From NCBI RefSeq assembly GCF_009910675.1, contig NZ_RSEJ01000010.1:18456-82455 (forward strand): a DNA stretch of 64,000 nt. Direction: 5' to 3'. Both the position numbers and the translations under genes were made by a program. Of the stretch, positions 64,000 to 64,000 are shown in pieces. The first letter of the stretch is position 1. Each line of letters begins with the position of its first letter. Below the pieces are notes generated by a model that searched no databases, was not told the DNA's origin, and saw only the letters and a program-made list of their open reading frames with translations. The DNA comes from Photobacterium alginatilyticum. Its GTDB lineage: Bacteria > Pseudomonadota > Gammaproteobacteria > Enterobacterales > Vibrionaceae.

Positions 64000-64000
64000 A

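Noticed and set aside
1..64000. CRISPR arrays, insertion sequences, prophage or defence islands
   Set aside because: No regularly spaced repeats, transposase, integrase or known defence genes were seen on either strand.

Overview
The window reads as ordinary chromosome of a marine gamma-proteobacterium, most likely family Vibrionaceae (Photobacterium, Grimontia or a close relative). The evidence is the mix of genes: a long-type purC with a PurR box, a stand-alone second EF-G, a PBPRA1643-type SEC-C protein, a GH19 chitinase with a chitin-binding module, a BCCT transporter, many chemoreceptor and c-di-GMP genes, and a nirB promoter with FNR and NarL/NarP sites. Genus is inference. I see no phage, integrase, transposase, insertion sequence or CRISPR array.

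Layout. 1-1.5 kb: 3' part of a secreted Asp/Ser/Tyr-rich protein and a small unknown protein. 1.5-4.4 kb: a divergent sulfur island (CoA-disulfide reductase with rhodanese domain facing a two-gene YeeE/YedE transporter) with repeated TCTAATTTA motifs between. 4.4-9.3 kb: assimilation of nitrite (nirB, nirD, nirC and the siroheme enzyme cobA), all on the minus strand. 9.5-13.3 kb: two small unknown genes, a Phe-rich leader peptide before a TyrP-type transporter, a 149-bp multi-hairpin element, and an Ap4A-phosphorylase-like enzyme. 13.4-17.7 kb: second EF-G, a DUF4336 protein, a SpoU-type RNA methylase, a SEC-C protein. 17.9-23.6 kb: yejABEF peptide importer. 23.7-27.4 kb: zwf-pgl-gnd, the oxidative pentose phosphate pathway. 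28-29.6 kb: Na+/alanine symporter. 30-36.3 kb: three chemoreceptors. 36.6-40.3 kb: purC and a divergent UvrD-like helicase. 40.5-43.6 kb: GH19 chitinase and BCCT transporter. 44-45.3 kb: a small detoxification group (GST, VOC protein, remnant of an AhpD-like gene) behind a near-consensus LexA box. 45.6-52.2 kb: three c-di-GMP proteins (HD-GYP, TPR-GGDEF, CHASE4-GGDEF-EAL). 52.3-55.5 kb: L,D-transpeptidase-like protein, GNAT-like protein, orphan NqrB. 56-58.6 kb: cyanide-insensitive-type bd oxidase cioAB with a 37-residue third subunit. 58.7-63 kb: RND efflux pump and its adaptor. 63.7-64 kb: three tRNA-Val(GAC) genes on the minus strand, continuing up to or beyond the window edge.

Most genes form short operons ended by clear hairpins. 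Linked functions: NirC brings in nitrite, NirBD reduces it with siroheme made through CobA; Zwf, Pgl and Gnd supply NADPH; the chemoreceptors, chitinase and c-di-GMP enzymes fit a chitin-associated motile/sessile marine life. The items I judge most worth a second look are the multi-hairpin element at 12172-12320, the leader peptide at 10564, the LexA box at 45277, the TCTAATTTA repeats of the sulfur island and the orphan NqrB. None of them amounts, from sequence alone, to a proven new system.
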